Source of the DNA: Scrofimicrobium canadense
GTDB taxonomy: Bacteria > Actinomycetota > Actinomycetes > Actinomycetales > Actinomycetaceae
NCBI RefSeq assembly: GCF_009696615.1
Contig: NZ_VULO01000004.1
Coordinates: 123,763 to 187,762, forward strand
Direction of reading: 5' to 3'
Length of the DNA: 64,000 nucleotides
Made by a program: the position numbers and the translations under genes. Of the stretch, positions 36,313 to 45,989 are shown in pieces; positions within the stretch are counted from its first letter, which is position 1, and the number at the start of each line of letters is the position of its first letter. The notes under the pieces were generated by a model, which searched no databases, was not told the origin of the DNA, and saw nothing but the letters and a program-made list of their open reading frames with translations.

Positions 36313-37142
36313 TTGCACATCCTCGAGTTCTTTCTATTGCCGGGACTGACCCCTCTGGAGGAGCAGGCATCCAAGCTGACCTCAAAAGCATCGCAGCTAA
36401 CAGGGGCTACGGTATGGCGGCAGTGACAGCCCTGGTTGCACAAAATACTCAAGGAGTTCGCAGCGTTTTTGCTCCCCCCGCATCGTTCCTCGAAGAACAG
36501 CTCTATGCCGTATCCGATGATGTGACTATAGATGCCGTAAAGATTGGGATGCTTTTCAATGCTGAAATCGTCGAGGTGGTGCATCACTGGCTTCGGGATG
36601 TCGCTCCCCCCATCGTCGTTATCGACCCGGTCATGATAGCCACAAGTGGTGATCGTTTATTACAAGAGGATACTGAAGCTGCCTTACGCGCACTCCTCTC
36701 AGCCGCAGATCTCATCACGCCCAACACCGACGAACTAGCCGCGTTGACACAGCAACCATTGCCTTCTTCGTGGGAGGACGCGTTGCAACTAGGCCAGCAA
36801 TTGGCCCATGATAAGAATACATATGTGCTTGTCAAAGGTGGGCACCTCACCGGGGTCACTGTCAGCGACGCCTTAGTAGAGCCAGATGGCACATTTACCC
36901 AGATGGAAATGCCTCGCGTCATAACACACAATACCCATGGAACTGGATGTTCTCTTTCCTCGGCTCTGGCAACTAACCGGGCCAGGCTAGGATCGTGGAC
37001 CAATGCATTAGATACTTCATTGCGTTGGATGCATTCTAGTTTGACACATGCTGATGTTCTCGAAGTTGGGCGCGGTCATGGTCCTATCTCGCATATGGCT
37101 GAGTTGTGGTCGGCTAGTGGTACTATCTCGGACGTGCCTTAA
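36309..37142 (+). CDS. thiD: Hydroxymethylpyrimidine/phosphomethylpyrimidine kinase
   Basis: Phosphorylates HMP twice to HMP-diphosphate, the second substrate of ThiE. 277 residues, ribokinase-like: SIAGTDPSGGAGIQADLKSI at the N-terminus, VVIDPVMIATSGD in the middle, and the catalytic loop NTHGTGCSLSSALA. GTG start overlapping the thiE stop. It completes the riboswitch-controlled salvage operon. Confidence 0.96.
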   Translation: MIAHPRVLSIAGTDPSGGAGIQADLKSIAANRGYGMAAVTALVAQNTQGVRSVFAPPASFLEEQLYAVSDDVTIDAVKIGMLFNAEIVEVVHHWLRDVAPPIVVIDPVMIATSGDRLLQEDTEAALRALLSAADLITPNTDELAALTQQPLPSSWEDALQLGQQLAHDKNTYVLVKGGHLTGVTVSDALVEPDGTFTQMEMPRVITHNTHGTGCSLSSALATNRARLGSWTNALDTSLRWMHSSLTHADVLEVGRGHGPISHMAELWSASGTISDVP

Positions 37143-37162
37143 ACATCACTGAGGGGAGTGCA

Positions 37163-37612
37163 ATGGCGAAGTCTCGGGTAGTCCGCATGCAGGAAACCTG
37201 GGCGCAAGTGCGATCACTTACCGGGGGACAAACTGCTGTTCTATGGTGTAAAAGAATCGCATGGCGCTCCAATTTTCTTTTTGGTGCGGCGCCTTCACCT
37301 GGGCCTTCCTTTGCACAAGCCCTCTTGTCCTTAGACGCAACAAAACGGCAACTGGTGGCATTGTCTTTGACCTATGCGGAAAACCACTACAAGAATCAAG
37401 CAGACCTTATTCGGACAGTGGGCTTGCCAGCTCTCCTAGGAATCCTGGTATTGCTGGGGCTGGATAACCGCGAACTGAGTAGCGCCATTGTTTTTCTTCT
37501 CGCCACAGTCGTTTACGCGCTTCTTTACTTCTATTTTCGGCGTCTTTCCAGTATCGCGTCAACAGCGGTGCAGAGCTTTCACATGATAGTCGTAGAATTG
37601 CATAAACCATGA
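37163..37612 (+). CDS. Hypothetical membrane protein
   Basis: 149 residues, not recognised. Residues 1-85 are soluble and slightly basic; two hydrophobic helices follow (TVGLPALLGILVLLGL and AIVFLLATVVYALLYFYF), then a short C-terminus. GAGGGGAGTGCA is a strong ribosome site 20 bases after thiD, and the end overlaps nnrE by 4 bases, so it belongs to the same transcript. There is no sequence sign of a thiamine-transport role. Confidence 0.75.
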   Translation: MAKSRVVRMQETWAQVRSLTGGQTAVLWCKRIAWRSNFLFGAAPSPGPSFAQALLSLDATKRQLVALSLTYAENHYKNQADLIRTVGLPALLGILVLLGLDNRELSSAIVFLLATVVYALLYFYFRRLSSIASTAVQSFHMIVVELHKP

Positions 37613-38304
37613 TACCTGCGCCTTTGTCCTACACCGCTGAAGAAATCCGTGATGCGGAAGCTCCACTTCTTGCCGCTGGCGTTCCTCTCATGGAGAAGGC
37701 TTCACAAGCTCTCGCTGAGGTTATTCTGGCGGAATTCGCCTCACCTAAGACTCCGGTCCTTTTTCTTGTTGGTCCTGGAAACAACGGCGGTGACGGATTG
37801 TATAGCGCGGCAGCATTAGCTTCGCAAGGAATATCAACACATGCGCTCGTAGTCTCTAACCGAATCCACAACAATGGCTATATTGCAGCCGAGCGGGCAG
37901 GCGTAGATTTTTGGTCACGTCCCGGTGCCAGTATCGAAACAATTCGTTCGATAGTGCTGGAGAATTTATCAGCAGAAATGGGCCCAGTTGTTGTCGTTGA
38001 CGCCATGTTAGGGATTGGTTCTTCCCCGGCAACTCCGATGCGTGAACCAGCTCGCTCTGTTGCTCTGGCGATTAATGACCTGCGCACCACACAAGCTCCC
38101 ATTACCGTAATTGCTGCTGATATTCCTTCTGGCTTAGACCCTGACACTGGTATTGCCCCAGACCGCGCCGTGATTCGCGCCGATATGACCGTGACCTTCG
38201 GTGCTCTCAAAAAAGGGATGCTTATCAAGGATGGACCTCTACACTGCGGAAAAATCACCATCATTGATATTGGACTAGGCCCCTATCTTCATCCGATGCC
38301 ATGA
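37609..38304 (+). CDS. nnrE: NAD(P)H-hydrate epimerase (YjeF N-terminal domain only)
   Basis: Repairs damaged NAD(P)H by epimerising the hydrate for the dehydratase. 231 residues: YTAEEIRDAE at the start, GPGNNGGDGLYSAA, VVVDAMLGIGS and VIAADIPSGLDPDTG. The C-terminal dehydratase domain often fused in bacteria is absent and must be encoded elsewhere if present. Coupled by 4-base overlaps to the membrane protein before and udgB after. Confidence 0.92.
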   Translation: MIPAPLSYTAEEIRDAEAPLLAAGVPLMEKASQALAEVILAEFASPKTPVLFLVGPGNNGGDGLYSAAALASQGISTHALVVSNRIHNNGYIAAERAGVDFWSRPGASIETIRSIVLENLSAEMGPVVVVDAMLGIGSSPATPMREPARSVALAINDLRTTQAPITVIAADIPSGLDPDTGIAPDRAVIRADMTVTFGALKKGMLIKDGPLHCGKITIIDIGLGPYLHPMP

Positions 38305-39044
38305 CCAGCAACTCACCTGGTATGCCCACCTTGCTCGCAGACAAAGCCACTTCACTTGCCGCATTAGACGAGGCGATTATCACCTGCACAGCATGCCCCC
38401 GTCTTGTTACTTGGCGTGAAGAATGTGCCCGAGTAAAACGCGCATCGTTTAGTTCCGAAGAGTATTGGGGAAAACCCATACCCGGATTTGGGGATGAGAA
38501 CGCAAACATTGTCATAGTAGGTCTTGCTCCAGCAGCTCACGGTGGCAACAGGACAGGCCGCATGTTTACAGGAGACCGCTCAGGTGATTTTCTTTTCGCT
38601 TCCCTGTTTCGTGTTGGATTGGCTAGTCAACCGGCCTCAGTAAGTCGCAATGATGGGCTGCATTTACGTCGCACTCGGGTGACTGCGCCTGTCCATTGTG
38701 CTCCTCCAGAGAATAAACCCACATCTGTTGAACGCATGACATGCGCCCCCTTTCTAGCAAAAGAACTACAACTTTTGGCCAAGACACTCAAAGTTGCTGT
38801 TGTTCTTGGAGGTTTTGGGTGGCAAGCACTTCTAGCAGTACTGCGACAATCTGGGTGGACGATTCCTCGCCCGCAGCCACGTTTCGGTCATGCTGCTACC
38901 GTAGTTTTCACTCATCCTGATGGTCGCGAACTGACCCTCATTGGCTGTTTCCACCCCAGTCAACAAAATACATTTACTGGAAGACTCACGGAACCAATGA
39001 TGGACACTATTTTTGAGCAAGCACGTGAGGTAGCCGATAGCTAA
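38301..39044 (+). CDS. udgB: Uracil-DNA glycosylase family 5 (UdgB)
   Basis: Fe-S uracil-DNA glycosylase that removes uracil and other deaminated bases. 247 residues. Cluster cysteines: CTACPR near residues 30-33, VHCAPPENKP and MTCAPF. Motif A is GLAPAAHGGNRTGRMFTGDR, where Ala stands at the water-activating position, as in family 5; motif B is GCFHPSQQNTFTGRL. Start overlaps nnrE by 4 bases. Confidence 0.93.
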   Translation: MTSNSPGMPTLLADKATSLAALDEAIITCTACPRLVTWREECARVKRASFSSEEYWGKPIPGFGDENANIVIVGLAPAAHGGNRTGRMFTGDRSGDFLFASLFRVGLASQPASVSRNDGLHLRRTRVTAPVHCAPPENKPTSVERMTCAPFLAKELQLLAKTLKVAVVLGGFGWQALLAVLRQSGWTIPRPQPRFGHAATVVFTHPDGRELTLIGCFHPSQQNTFTGRLTEPMMDTIFEQAREVADS

Positions 39045-39053
39045 GCTGACGTT

Positions 39054-39428
39054 ATGTCTAGTACCTATCCTGTTTTCCTCAAGAGAATCTACGATACACC
39101 GTCTACAACCGATGGAGCCAGAGTTCTGGTGGACCGCCTATGGCCACGAGGGGTAAGCAAAGAACAGGCTTCACTCACAGTGTGGTCAAAAAATGTGGCA
39201 CCTTCAGCTCAGTTACGCACGTGGTATGGACACGATCCTGACAAGTTCACTGAATTTGAAGAAAAATACCGCAAAGAGCTCAAAAATCCAATGCAACATC
39301 AAGCGCTTTCGGAGCTTCTCTCTCTACACGAAGCTGGCCCTTTGACTGTACTCACCGCCTCGAAAGCCATCGATATTAGTGATGCTGCAGTCATACGCAA
39401 AATACTTGAAGAAGGCACCCTATCTTAG
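39054..39428 (+). CDS. DUF488 (YeaO-like) protein
   Basis: 124 residues. Typical DUF488 sequence: KRIYDTPSTTDGARVLVDRLWPRGVSKE, WYGHDPDKFTEFEEKYRKEL and LTVLTASKA. Function unknown; family members are often near stress or metal-response genes. It is the last gene of the series from the TPP riboswitch and its stop lies within 4 bases of the convergent response-regulator stop. Confidence 0.9.
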   Translation: MSSTYPVFLKRIYDTPSTTDGARVLVDRLWPRGVSKEQASLTVWSKNVAPSAQLRTWYGHDPDKFTEFEEKYRKELKNPMQHQALSELLSLHEAGPLTVLTASKAIDISDAAVIRKILEEGTLS

Positions 39429-40059
39429 GGATCCAGCCACCCTTTTTCTTGGGCAATTCGCGCTGCTTCAGCACGGGTGCGGGCACCTGTTTTATCCATA
39501 GCCGCACTGACATAATTCCGTATCGTTCCTGCCGATATCCCCATCTGTGCCGATGCGTCTTCGATAGTGCAACCACCGATGAGTACCTGAAGGACTTCTG
39601 CTTCACGCAAAGTCAAGGGCGATCTTCCATGCGTGAGTGTCTCCACAGCAAGCTTAGGATCAATTACCTGTTTACCAGCGTAGACTTTCTCAATCGCATG
39701 AACTAGTTCTGGAAGGGGGAATCTTTTACGATGAATCCACCTGCTCCGGCTTCTAAAGCTCTTTGCACGTATCCGGGACGTCCAAATGTCGTCACGATGA
39801 GAACTTTTGTCTGCGGAACGCGCCGACGCAGTGCCGCACACGTAGTCAATCCATCGAGACGAGGCATTTCAATGTCGACGATAACCACATCGATAGATTC
39901 TCCTCTCCTTTCCAGGTCTGCCAGTTTGTCGAGGACGTCTTGCCCATCGGTAGCTTTTTCTACTACATCAATCCCTGGTTCCAGCTGTAAGAGGGTAGCT
40001 AAGGCATCACGAATCATCGCCTGGTCATCGGCTACCATGATTCTCACTGGCTCAGTCAT
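39425..40059 (-). pseudogene. NarL-type response regulator, frameshifted
   Basis: The receiver domain (starting VRIMVADDQAMIRDALATL, phospho-acceptor in VVIVDIEMPRLDGL, Lys in GGFIVKD) stops at 39703. The missing C-terminus continues in another frame as LPELVHAIEKVYAGK, then a LuxR-type HTH (LTLREAEVLQVLIGG, GISAGTIRNYVSAAM). Adding one base to the five-C run at 39715-39719 (minus strand) restores the sequence SPLPELVHAIEKV. So this is either a one-base loss, a phase-variable tract or an assembly error. Its partner kinase has the same kind of lesion. Confidence 0.9.
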
Positions 40060-41200
40060 TCATTCACCTCAAATTCCACAATCCAATGGCCCTCAGTTGC
40101 TCCCCATGTCAGTCTTCCAACATTGCTCACCAGGTCCCGAAGTCCCACAAGGCCTGCCCCACTACCAGCTGATTGAGTAGCCAATTGCTTGGAGTAGCCA
40201 TCATTATCGATGAGGAGACTTCGCCTGGTAATCGTAATCCAGCAATTCTTTGCCCGGGAATGACCCACAATATTTGTCGAGGCCTCCCGCAGAATCCGCG
40301 CCATCATGCTTGATTGCGGTTGCAGATAGATATCTTCCGCTATGTCTTGATGCACAGCTATCCCTGAACTGCGCAGAACATTGACAGCACCTTCCAGCTC
40401 CCCATCGATCAACCATTCGCGTGCCCAGCTCACAACGGTACGCACATCTGATAAGGCTGCACGCGAAAGCTCTGCAACCTGTTGGACCTCGATTCTTGCC
40501 TGGTCGGTCTGACCATTTTCCAATAGTTTGCCTGCAAGTTCTGCTTTGAGAGCTAGACCCGTGAGGTCTTGGCCCAGAATATCATGCAGATCAGAAGCCA
40601 TTTGACTGCGTTGTCGTTCTTGCTGCAATACATGAGCATTCTCTTTTGCTCTGTCATTGACCTCTTGACGTTGGATACTGAGACGCGAGACAAAACAGAC
40701 GCCCGCCGTGCCTCCAGTCACTGCCACTGCGGCTGCAATAAGCCCCCAATCGACACTAAAAAGAATCCAAGAGCGACTGGGGCCGCCACAATAGGAAGGA
40801 TGCCGGGAATCACGATACGTTTAGGCGCCAGGAGCATCCAAGGGGAAGACACAAAACTGAAACAAAAAAGTATCCCCGGATTATGTGGCAATCCTATGAG
40901 AGACAAAATAAGAGCAAGTCCTCCAACAGCTCCCATTGTTGCCACAAATGTCCCAGTGATGTCACTGCCACGGGGCGCGATGGGGTTAAGTAGCCAGCTT
41001 GCAACATAGGCACCCCCTAGAGCTACGACCAAAAAGACCGAGAGCAGATTGAGATTCCAGCCGAGTCCTTCACTGAAAGTGTTCCATAGTGGCAGTGCAA
41101 GGAAGCACAGGTAGGGTAATGCGAAATAGAGTGCCTCACGCCGGTTAGGGTCAGGAACCCAGCGATGAAAAAGGGATTGTTTTTTACCGCTTTGTGTCAC
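40056..41200 (-). pseudogene. Sensor histidine kinase (HisKA_3 type), frameshifted
   Basis: The N-terminal part (GTG at 41200, GGGGA upstream) has four to five membrane helices and ends at 40718. The cytoplasmic part continues in another frame as AVTGGTAGVCFVSRLS, with H box ASDLHDILGQDLTGLALKAE, N box LREASTNIVGHSRAKN and G box GSGAGLVGLRDL. One more base in the five-G run (40743-40747, minus strand) would join them as SIGGLIAAAVAVTGG. Overlaps the regulator by 4 bases and the permease by 17. It would sense signals related to the adjacent ABC exporter. Confidence 0.88.
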
Positions 41201-41984
41201 GGCGCAGTCCCCACATCGCCAAAAGACCAAAGAAACCAGTCCACACGACGACGCTCATTATCATTCCTACAGAGAGCTCTTCCCACCCGTACAACGGTAG
41301 CAGGCTCAACCGGGCTGCACCCCATAGAGGAGTCCACGGGGAAATACTCTGGATAACCTCACCCATCTGCTCAATCGGTACGGTCATACCCGCGCCAAAG
41401 GCACTGAGAACTAGGACACCAGAACATGCGGCAAAAGCACTATCAGAGCGTATCGCAAACCCGCAGGCAAATCCGATAGCCGAAGACAGCAGCGACATTG
41501 TGATGATCACAAGGGCACTTGCGACCCACGTCCAGAATGCCATTTTTGCGCCGGTACATGCTCCAACAACAAAAGTGAACGTGACTAATACCGCTGATAC
41601 ACAAAGATTTGCAACTAGACGGGAAATAATCTGCGGTCCGGCACCTAGTGGAGTGAGAGCATACGCCCTACTAATTCCTTGGACCCGTTCAAGAGCTATA
41701 GCAGCGCCAAAAGATGCAGTGGCCAGCAAAACCCCAAAGAGACCCATCGACACCAGCACCTGAGCTGCCGCGTTGCCATTTCCAACGGAGAGGGCTGAAT
41801 ATGGTTGCCCCACACCAAACATGAGATACATAAATATGGGGAGGGCTATGGAAAATCCGAGGTTAAAGGGATTGAGGAGAATGTTGAGAAATGCACTTCC
41901 AGCAAGTTTCCACATTCCTTGAGTTTTGGGCGTTGGCGGAAATTGCGTGGCAATCTGTTCCCTTGTTAGTCCTGTAGTGCTCAT
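41184..41984 (-). CDS. ABC-2 type transporter permease
   Basis: 266 residues with six hydrophobic helices, starting with the first near FLNILLNPFNLGFSIALPIFMYLMF. The layout matches the single-domain permeases of NatAB or drug/bacteriocin exporters. The ATPase lies upstream with a 4-base overlap and the two-component genes downstream, an arrangement typical of antibiotic- or bacteriocin-responsive exporters. Substrate unknown. Confidence 0.88.
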   Translation of the reverse strand: MSTTGLTREQIATQFPPTPKTQGMWKLAGSAFLNILLNPFNLGFSIALPIFMYLMFGVGQPYSALSVGNGNAAAQVLVSMGLFGVLLATASFGAAIALERVQGISRAYALTPLGAGPQIISRLVANLCVSAVLVTFTFVVGACTGAKMAFWTWVASALVIITMSLLSSAIGFACGFAIRSDSAFAACSGVLVLSAFGAGMTVPIEQMGEVIQSISPWTPLWGAARLSLLPLYGWEELSVGMIMSVVVWTGFFGLLAMWGLRRDTKR

Positions 41985-42898
41985 ACCAGAGCTCCCCTCA
42001 TAAGGTCGGTGAAAACGTCTTCCAATGACGATCGGGTGACGCGAAGATTTTTGGTTTCAGGAAAGTTCAATAGGACTCGTGCGGCATCGTCCAGATCGGC
42101 CCCCATCACACTGACGGACTTTTCATCCCAAAAGACCTGCCAATCACTATGGGCATGGTGAGTGAGCAGTGGCTCCAACTCAGCCCGGCCCCCCCACGGA
42201 ATATCGATCTGCAGCCTACCTGCAGCCTGATTTCGCAGAGTGTCGGTGGGGGCATCGGCAACTATGCGTCCCCTTTTCATCACGATTGTCCTCTGCGCGT
42301 AGTCTTCTGCCTCAGCAAAGTAGTGTGTTGCAAAAAGAACCGTTCTACCTCTCTTAGCTTCATCAGCCATTACTTGCCAAAACTCTTGTCTGGCACTGGC
42401 GTCCATCCCTGTGGTTGGCTCGTCAAGTATCAGCAGTAAGGGGTCAGAGATGAGAGCTAAAGCCAAACGTAATCGTTGGCGTTCGCCCCCAGAGAGCTTT
42501 ACTACCCGCCGTTTTCGTAGTTCTTCCAGATGAGCTATTTCTATGAGTTGTTCAAGGGGAAGCGGTGCTCGGTGAAAAGACGAGAATAGTGACAGTGTCT
42601 TTTCTACGGTTGAGTCCAGAGCGAGGCCACCACTTTGGTTTACCACTCCGACAAGAGACCTTTGGATTGCCTCATGAGGAGTGAAATCAAAGAGCTTCAC
42701 ATCACCGCTATCAGGCTTCTGAAGCCCCAGGACAATGTCGATGAGGGTGGTTTTACCCGCCCCGTTTTCTCCCAGTAAAGCAATAATTTCTCCTTGTTCG
42801 ACGGTGACACTAACATCATTGACCGCGCGAACATCGCCAAAGCTCTTGGAGATATTCCGTGCGCACATCGCAGCAGGAACCTGGTTTTCTTGTCTCAT
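41981..42898 (-). CDS. ABC transporter ATP-binding protein
   Basis: About 305 residues. Walker A GENGAGKTT, Q loop VVNQSGG, signature LSGGERQRLRLALAL, Walker B LLILDEPTTGMD, and the H loop in LFATHYFAEAED. The ~80-residue C-terminal extension is common in drug exporters of the DrrA/NatA type. The frame opens at 43096, but homology begins near the ATG at 42898; there is no clear ribosome site and a TACTCT hexamer lies upstream, so the mRNA may have a short or no leader. Confidence 0.92.
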   Translation of the reverse strand: MRQENQVPAAMCARNISKSFGDVRAVNDVSVTVEQGEIIALLGENGAGKTTLIDIVLGLQKPDSGDVKLFDFTPHEAIQRSLVGVVNQSGGLALDSTVEKTLSLFSSFHRAPLPLEQLIEIAHLEELRKRRVVKLSGGERQRLRLALALISDPLLLILDEPTTGMDASARQEFWQVMADEAKRGRTVLFATHYFAEAEDYAQRTIVMKRGRIVADAPTDTLRNQAAGRLQIDIPWGGRAELEPLLTHHAHSDWQVFWDEKSVSVMGADLDDAARVLLNFPETKNLRVTRSSLEDVFTDLMRGALV

Positions 42899-43056
42899 AA
42901 AATACAAGAGTAGGGCTACCGAAATTGGAACAGTAGTGCAGGCTGTGGCTCTATACCCATGACATTTGTCAGATAACTTCACGTAGCAATGGGTATACCT
43001 TCTATCGTCAGCGCTCTTTGAGTCATTGTGCTGAGGCAATCTGGCATGTTTGCACC

Positions 43057-43068
43057 TAGAGTAGATGT
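43057..43068 (+). promoter_or_regulatory. -10 hexamer giving a leaderless amidase mRNA
   Basis: TAGAGT at 43057-43062 fits the TANNNT -10 consensus and lies six bases before the amidase ATG, with no ribosome-binding sequence between. Transcription should start at or within a base or two of the ATG. Confidence 0.55.
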
Positions 43069-44451
43069 ATGGATGCACTTCTGGCTTTATCCGCATACGA
43101 CCAACTGATGCTTCTGCGCCAATCTCAACTCACGCCTTCGAAGTTAACTGATGTATATATCGCTCAAATTGATAAGCTCAATGATTCTCTCGGCGCCTTT
43201 GTCCAAGTAAGTGCTGAGGATGCTCGTGAGCGTGCAGCCTCCCTGGAAAAGGACAGCCAAGACAAGTATCTACTGTGGGGCATGCCCCACGCAGACAAAG
43301 ATTTAGTGGAGCGTCGGGGTATGCCCACCGGATATGGTTCGCGTGCGGGCGGACTTGTTGCTGAAGAATCAGCACCGATTTCCCAGTTAGCAGACGAACT
43401 TGGCATGGTTAACCTGGGGAAAACAAATACGCCAGAGTTTGGATTCTATGGATACACCGAATCCGATGTCTCCCCTCCGGCTCGTCACCCTCTGGCCCCA
43501 GAATTAGGTGCGGGTGGCTCAAGTGGCGGTGCTGCAGTTGCAGTGGCGGCCCACATGCTCCCGTGGGCCATTGGTAGTGATGGGGGCGGATCGGTTCGTA
43601 TTCCCGCGGCCACCGTAGGATTAGTTGGACTCAAACCAACACTGGGAAGGCTTCGCCCCGATCGGGAGGCTTCCAGCATTGTCGGAGTTGTCAACGGCCC
43701 CATCACTCGAAATGTTCGGGATGCGGCTCTCCTTTTTGACGGCCTCACCGAGAATACATCACGAAGTCTGCGAGCTCTCAGCTCCGAACTCCCGCAGCTT
43801 TCGTTCGCAGCAACCGCTGATTCTCCGTGGGACGGTTTCGTTTCCATCGAACCCGATTCCGCTGTACTTCTCGCGTGGCAGAACGCTATTGAGGCGCTAC
43901 AGAATATCGGGATGTCTTACACAGGTGAGGCCGACTGGAACTGTGACTATTACGGTGAAACCTTCAGGGATGCCTGGTGGCGCTCTGCTGCTGGCATGCC
44001 TGAGAATCTTCCCCTAGAACTTCTCAATCCTGTGACTCGCTATTTCGTTGAGGCTGGCAGATCTTTTGACCACGATCGTATTGATCGCAATATCGCCAAC
44101 ATCCACACGTACCAACGCGAGACCTCTCAAAAGTGGAAAGATTGGGACATTCTTGTCACTCCGGCATTGGGCCAGCTGCCGCAGCCGGTGGGACATTACA
44201 GCACGGACCCGGAAGAAAACTTCGCTCAGCAAATTCACTATTCTCCGTACACTTCATGGGTGAACCTTACTGGTCGCCCAGCCATTACGGTGCCGGTATC
44301 GACTCACATCGATCCTCATTCAGGAGTACGTCTACCGGTGGGAGTTCAACTTGTGGGAAGACATGGAAGTGACGAGTTGCTTTTGCAGGTGGCTTTCCAT
44401 TTGGAAAGATGCCTCAGTCTAGGCCCGGTATGGGCACCGCCAACTGAGTGA
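43069..44451 (+). CDS. Amidase (amidase-signature family)
   Basis: 460 residues, related to GatA and to broad-specificity amidases. Ser-cisSer-Lys triad: Lys77 ([13 protein letters not shown]), Ser151 in [14 protein letters not shown] and Ser175 in [13 protein letters not shown]. No GatB or GatC neighbours, so it is more likely a catabolic amidase than the glutamyl-tRNA amidotransferase, although the two cannot be separated by motifs alone. The 3' end overlaps ogt by 38 bases in convergent orientation. Confidence 0.9.
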   Translation: MDALLALSAYDQLMLLRQSQLTPSKLTDVYIAQIDKLNDSLGAFVQVSAEDARERAASLEKDSQDKYLLWGMPHADKDLVERRGMPTGYGSRAGGLVAEESAPISQLADELGMVNLGKTNTPEFGFYGYTESDVSPPARHPLAPELGAGGSSGGAAVAVAAHMLPWAIGSDGGGSVRIPAATVGLVGLKPTLGRLRPDREASSIVGVVNGPITRNVRDAALLFDGLTENTSRSLRALSSELPQLSFAATADSPWDGFVSIEPDSAVLLAWQNAIEALQNIGMSYTGEADWNCDYYGETFRDAWWRSAAGMPENLPLELLNPVTRYFVEAGRSFDHDRIDRNIANIHTYQRETSQKWKDWDILVTPALGQLPQPVGHYSTDPEENFAQQIHYSPYTSWVNLTGRPAITVPVSTHIDPHSGVRLPVGVQLVGRHGSDELLLQVAFHLERCLSLGPVWAPPTE

Positions 44452-44947
44452 GTGCTCCTTCATGAGAAAGAAGCCAGCGTTTTGTTTCCAGTCCACCGGC
44501 ATACCCGGTAAGGCTGCCATCCGCTGCTAAGACTCGGTGGCAAGGGATGACGATCGATAGAGGATTGTGCCCAACAGCCCCACCAACTGCCTGACTAGAC
44601 ATGCTGGTTTGGCCGAGGCGGTCGGCCACTTGACGTGATAGTTCCCCATACGTAGTAGTGCGCCCATAGGGAATAGCACACAGGTATTCCCATACAATCT
44701 GCCGGAACTCACTTCCCCTCGGGCGTAAACTCAAGTCCTGAGGAGGCGGCTTTTCTCCAGCAAAGTATCTGTTTAGCCATTCGATTGCTGCAGCAATATG
44801 TGAATTCTGTACATTTTCGACAATATCACCGAGGGTATCGGCGCCGTGATACTTTTGCCCTTCCAACCACGTTCCAACAAGTCCTTTCGAATCTGCGGCT
44901 ATTAATATTTGTCCTAGCGGAGAGTCATAATGGGCCACCTCAAACAT
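44414..44947 (-). CDS. ogt: Methylated-DNA--protein-cysteine methyltransferase
   Basis: Suicide repair protein that takes methyl groups from O6-methylguanine. 177 residues; the acceptor Cys lies in IVIPCHRVLA, with the Asn hinge in VGGAVGHNPLS and the HTH in RTTTYGELSRQVADRLG. It is followed upstream by the alkA remnant, so an alkylation-repair pair (ogt-alkA) probably once stood here. Whether transcription reaches ogt through the damaged region is unclear. Confidence 0.94.
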   Translation of the reverse strand: MFEVAHYDSPLGQILIAADSKGLVGTWLEGQKYHGADTLGDIVENVQNSHIAAAIEWLNRYFAGEKPPPQDLSLRPRGSEFRQIVWEYLCAIPYGRTTTYGELSRQVADRLGQTSMSSQAVGGAVGHNPLSIVIPCHRVLAADGSLTGYAGGLETKRWLLSHEGALTQLAVPIPGLD

Positions 44948-44963
44948 CTCTCATCCTCCCCTT

Positions 44964-45405
44964 TTATAGTGAGTTCCATAGTGATAATGAAGCATAGGAT
45001 CTCCATGGAGCCCACGCCTTGGCCACTTCAGCAATGCATTTACTGGACAGCGGAGCGAGAGCTTTTTTGATTCCATAGTCGGTCTCCAAGAAAGCGTCTG
45101 TCCACGACATGGTTCTCATCACAATATATGTAGCCGTCCACGGCCCAACTCCCTTGATTTCCATCAGCTTAGCACGTACCTCTTCCGGGTCGCCTACCCC
45201 ATCGAGGTTGAGTGTTCCGTTGTCTATAGATTCAGCTAAATCCATTATTGTTGCAGTCTTGCGTCGGGTCACTCCAAGTTTCCCTAGTTCATTTTCGACA
45301 TTTGCTCCCCGGGACATCAACGTAGCGACTGAAGGAAACCTGGTACTACGGTCAGGTGATACCCCCAGTTGGTTAGCGATTTTCCCTGCAGAGGTAAATG
45401 CTGTG
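44964..45405 (-). pseudogene. alkA: 3-methyladenine DNA glycosylase (AlkA), C-terminal remnant
   Basis: About 145 residues of the HhH-GPD domain: helix-hairpin-helix LMEIKGVGPWTATYIVMR, catalytic Asp region DAFLETDYGIKKAL, and the end WAPWRSYASLSLW. The N-terminal half of AlkA is missing. Upstream the sequence changes in another frame into GH3 glycosidase, with the junction in about 45375-45405. It has no plausible start of its own (the open frame begins in GH3 sequence), so it should be inactive. Confidence 0.85.
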
Positions 45406-45927
45406 GAGGGTATCCATATCCACGATTGAGTCATTGGTCATGCGCCGGGTCTCTTGGCTGTTGACTGCAAAATGCTTGGGTGACGCAGCCACGCCAGTTG
45501 ATTGAATACCGCGGATGTAGGATGCCGCCAGGCGCCCTGACAGCAGCGGATCTTCCGAAAAATACTCAAAGTTTCTGCCACACAGGGGACTGCGTTTGAT
45601 GTTCAACCCGGGCCCCAGAATCACCGAGATTCCTTGTTCGGTGGCTTCGGCCCCTAGAGCAGCACCGATTCTCTCCCCCAGTTTGGGTGACCAAGAGTTT
45701 GCAATCGTTGCCGCCGTCGGGAAGCAGGTAGCTGGCATCGACTTATTGAGTCCAAGGTGGTCCGCAGCTCCAACCTGTTTTCGCAGTCCGTGCGGGCCAT
45801 CCGACATGAACAGTGAACGTATACCGACAGACGGGGCTTCCCGTGTCTCCCAAGTATTCTTACCACTAACAAGAGATGCTTTTATCACAAAAGCCAGATC
45901 GGATACTGAACTACTGCTGCACGCCAT
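45373..45927 (-). pseudogene. GH3 beta-glucosidase, N-terminal fragment
   Basis: About 165 residues of a glycoside hydrolase family 3 catalytic domain: VGIRSLFMSDGPHGLRKQ, GPGLNIKRSPLCGRNFEYFS, SPKHFAVNSQETRRM, ending after TLHSIYL, where the frame runs into the alkA remnant. The rest of the barrel with the nucleophile Asp and the C-terminal domains is gone. The N-terminus looks natural, with GAAGAAAG and an ATG at 45927. Not the same gene as the fragment at 45990, since both contain the same barrel region. Confidence 0.85.
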
Positions 45928-45989
45928 ATTATCTTCGACTTTCTTCTCTTAGCTCAAGAAGTCCAATGCCTATAAATCGAGGGTTTTCC

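Noticed and set aside
42899..43096. 66-residue N-terminal extension of the ABC ATPase
   Set aside because: It reads through the gap to the divergent amidase, has no homology to ABC proteins and overlaps the amidase start.
43069..44451. Amidase as GatA of the glutamyl/aspartyl-tRNA amidotransferase
   Set aside because: No gatB or gatC next to it and an isolated, separately promoted gene; a general amidase is more likely, though not proven.
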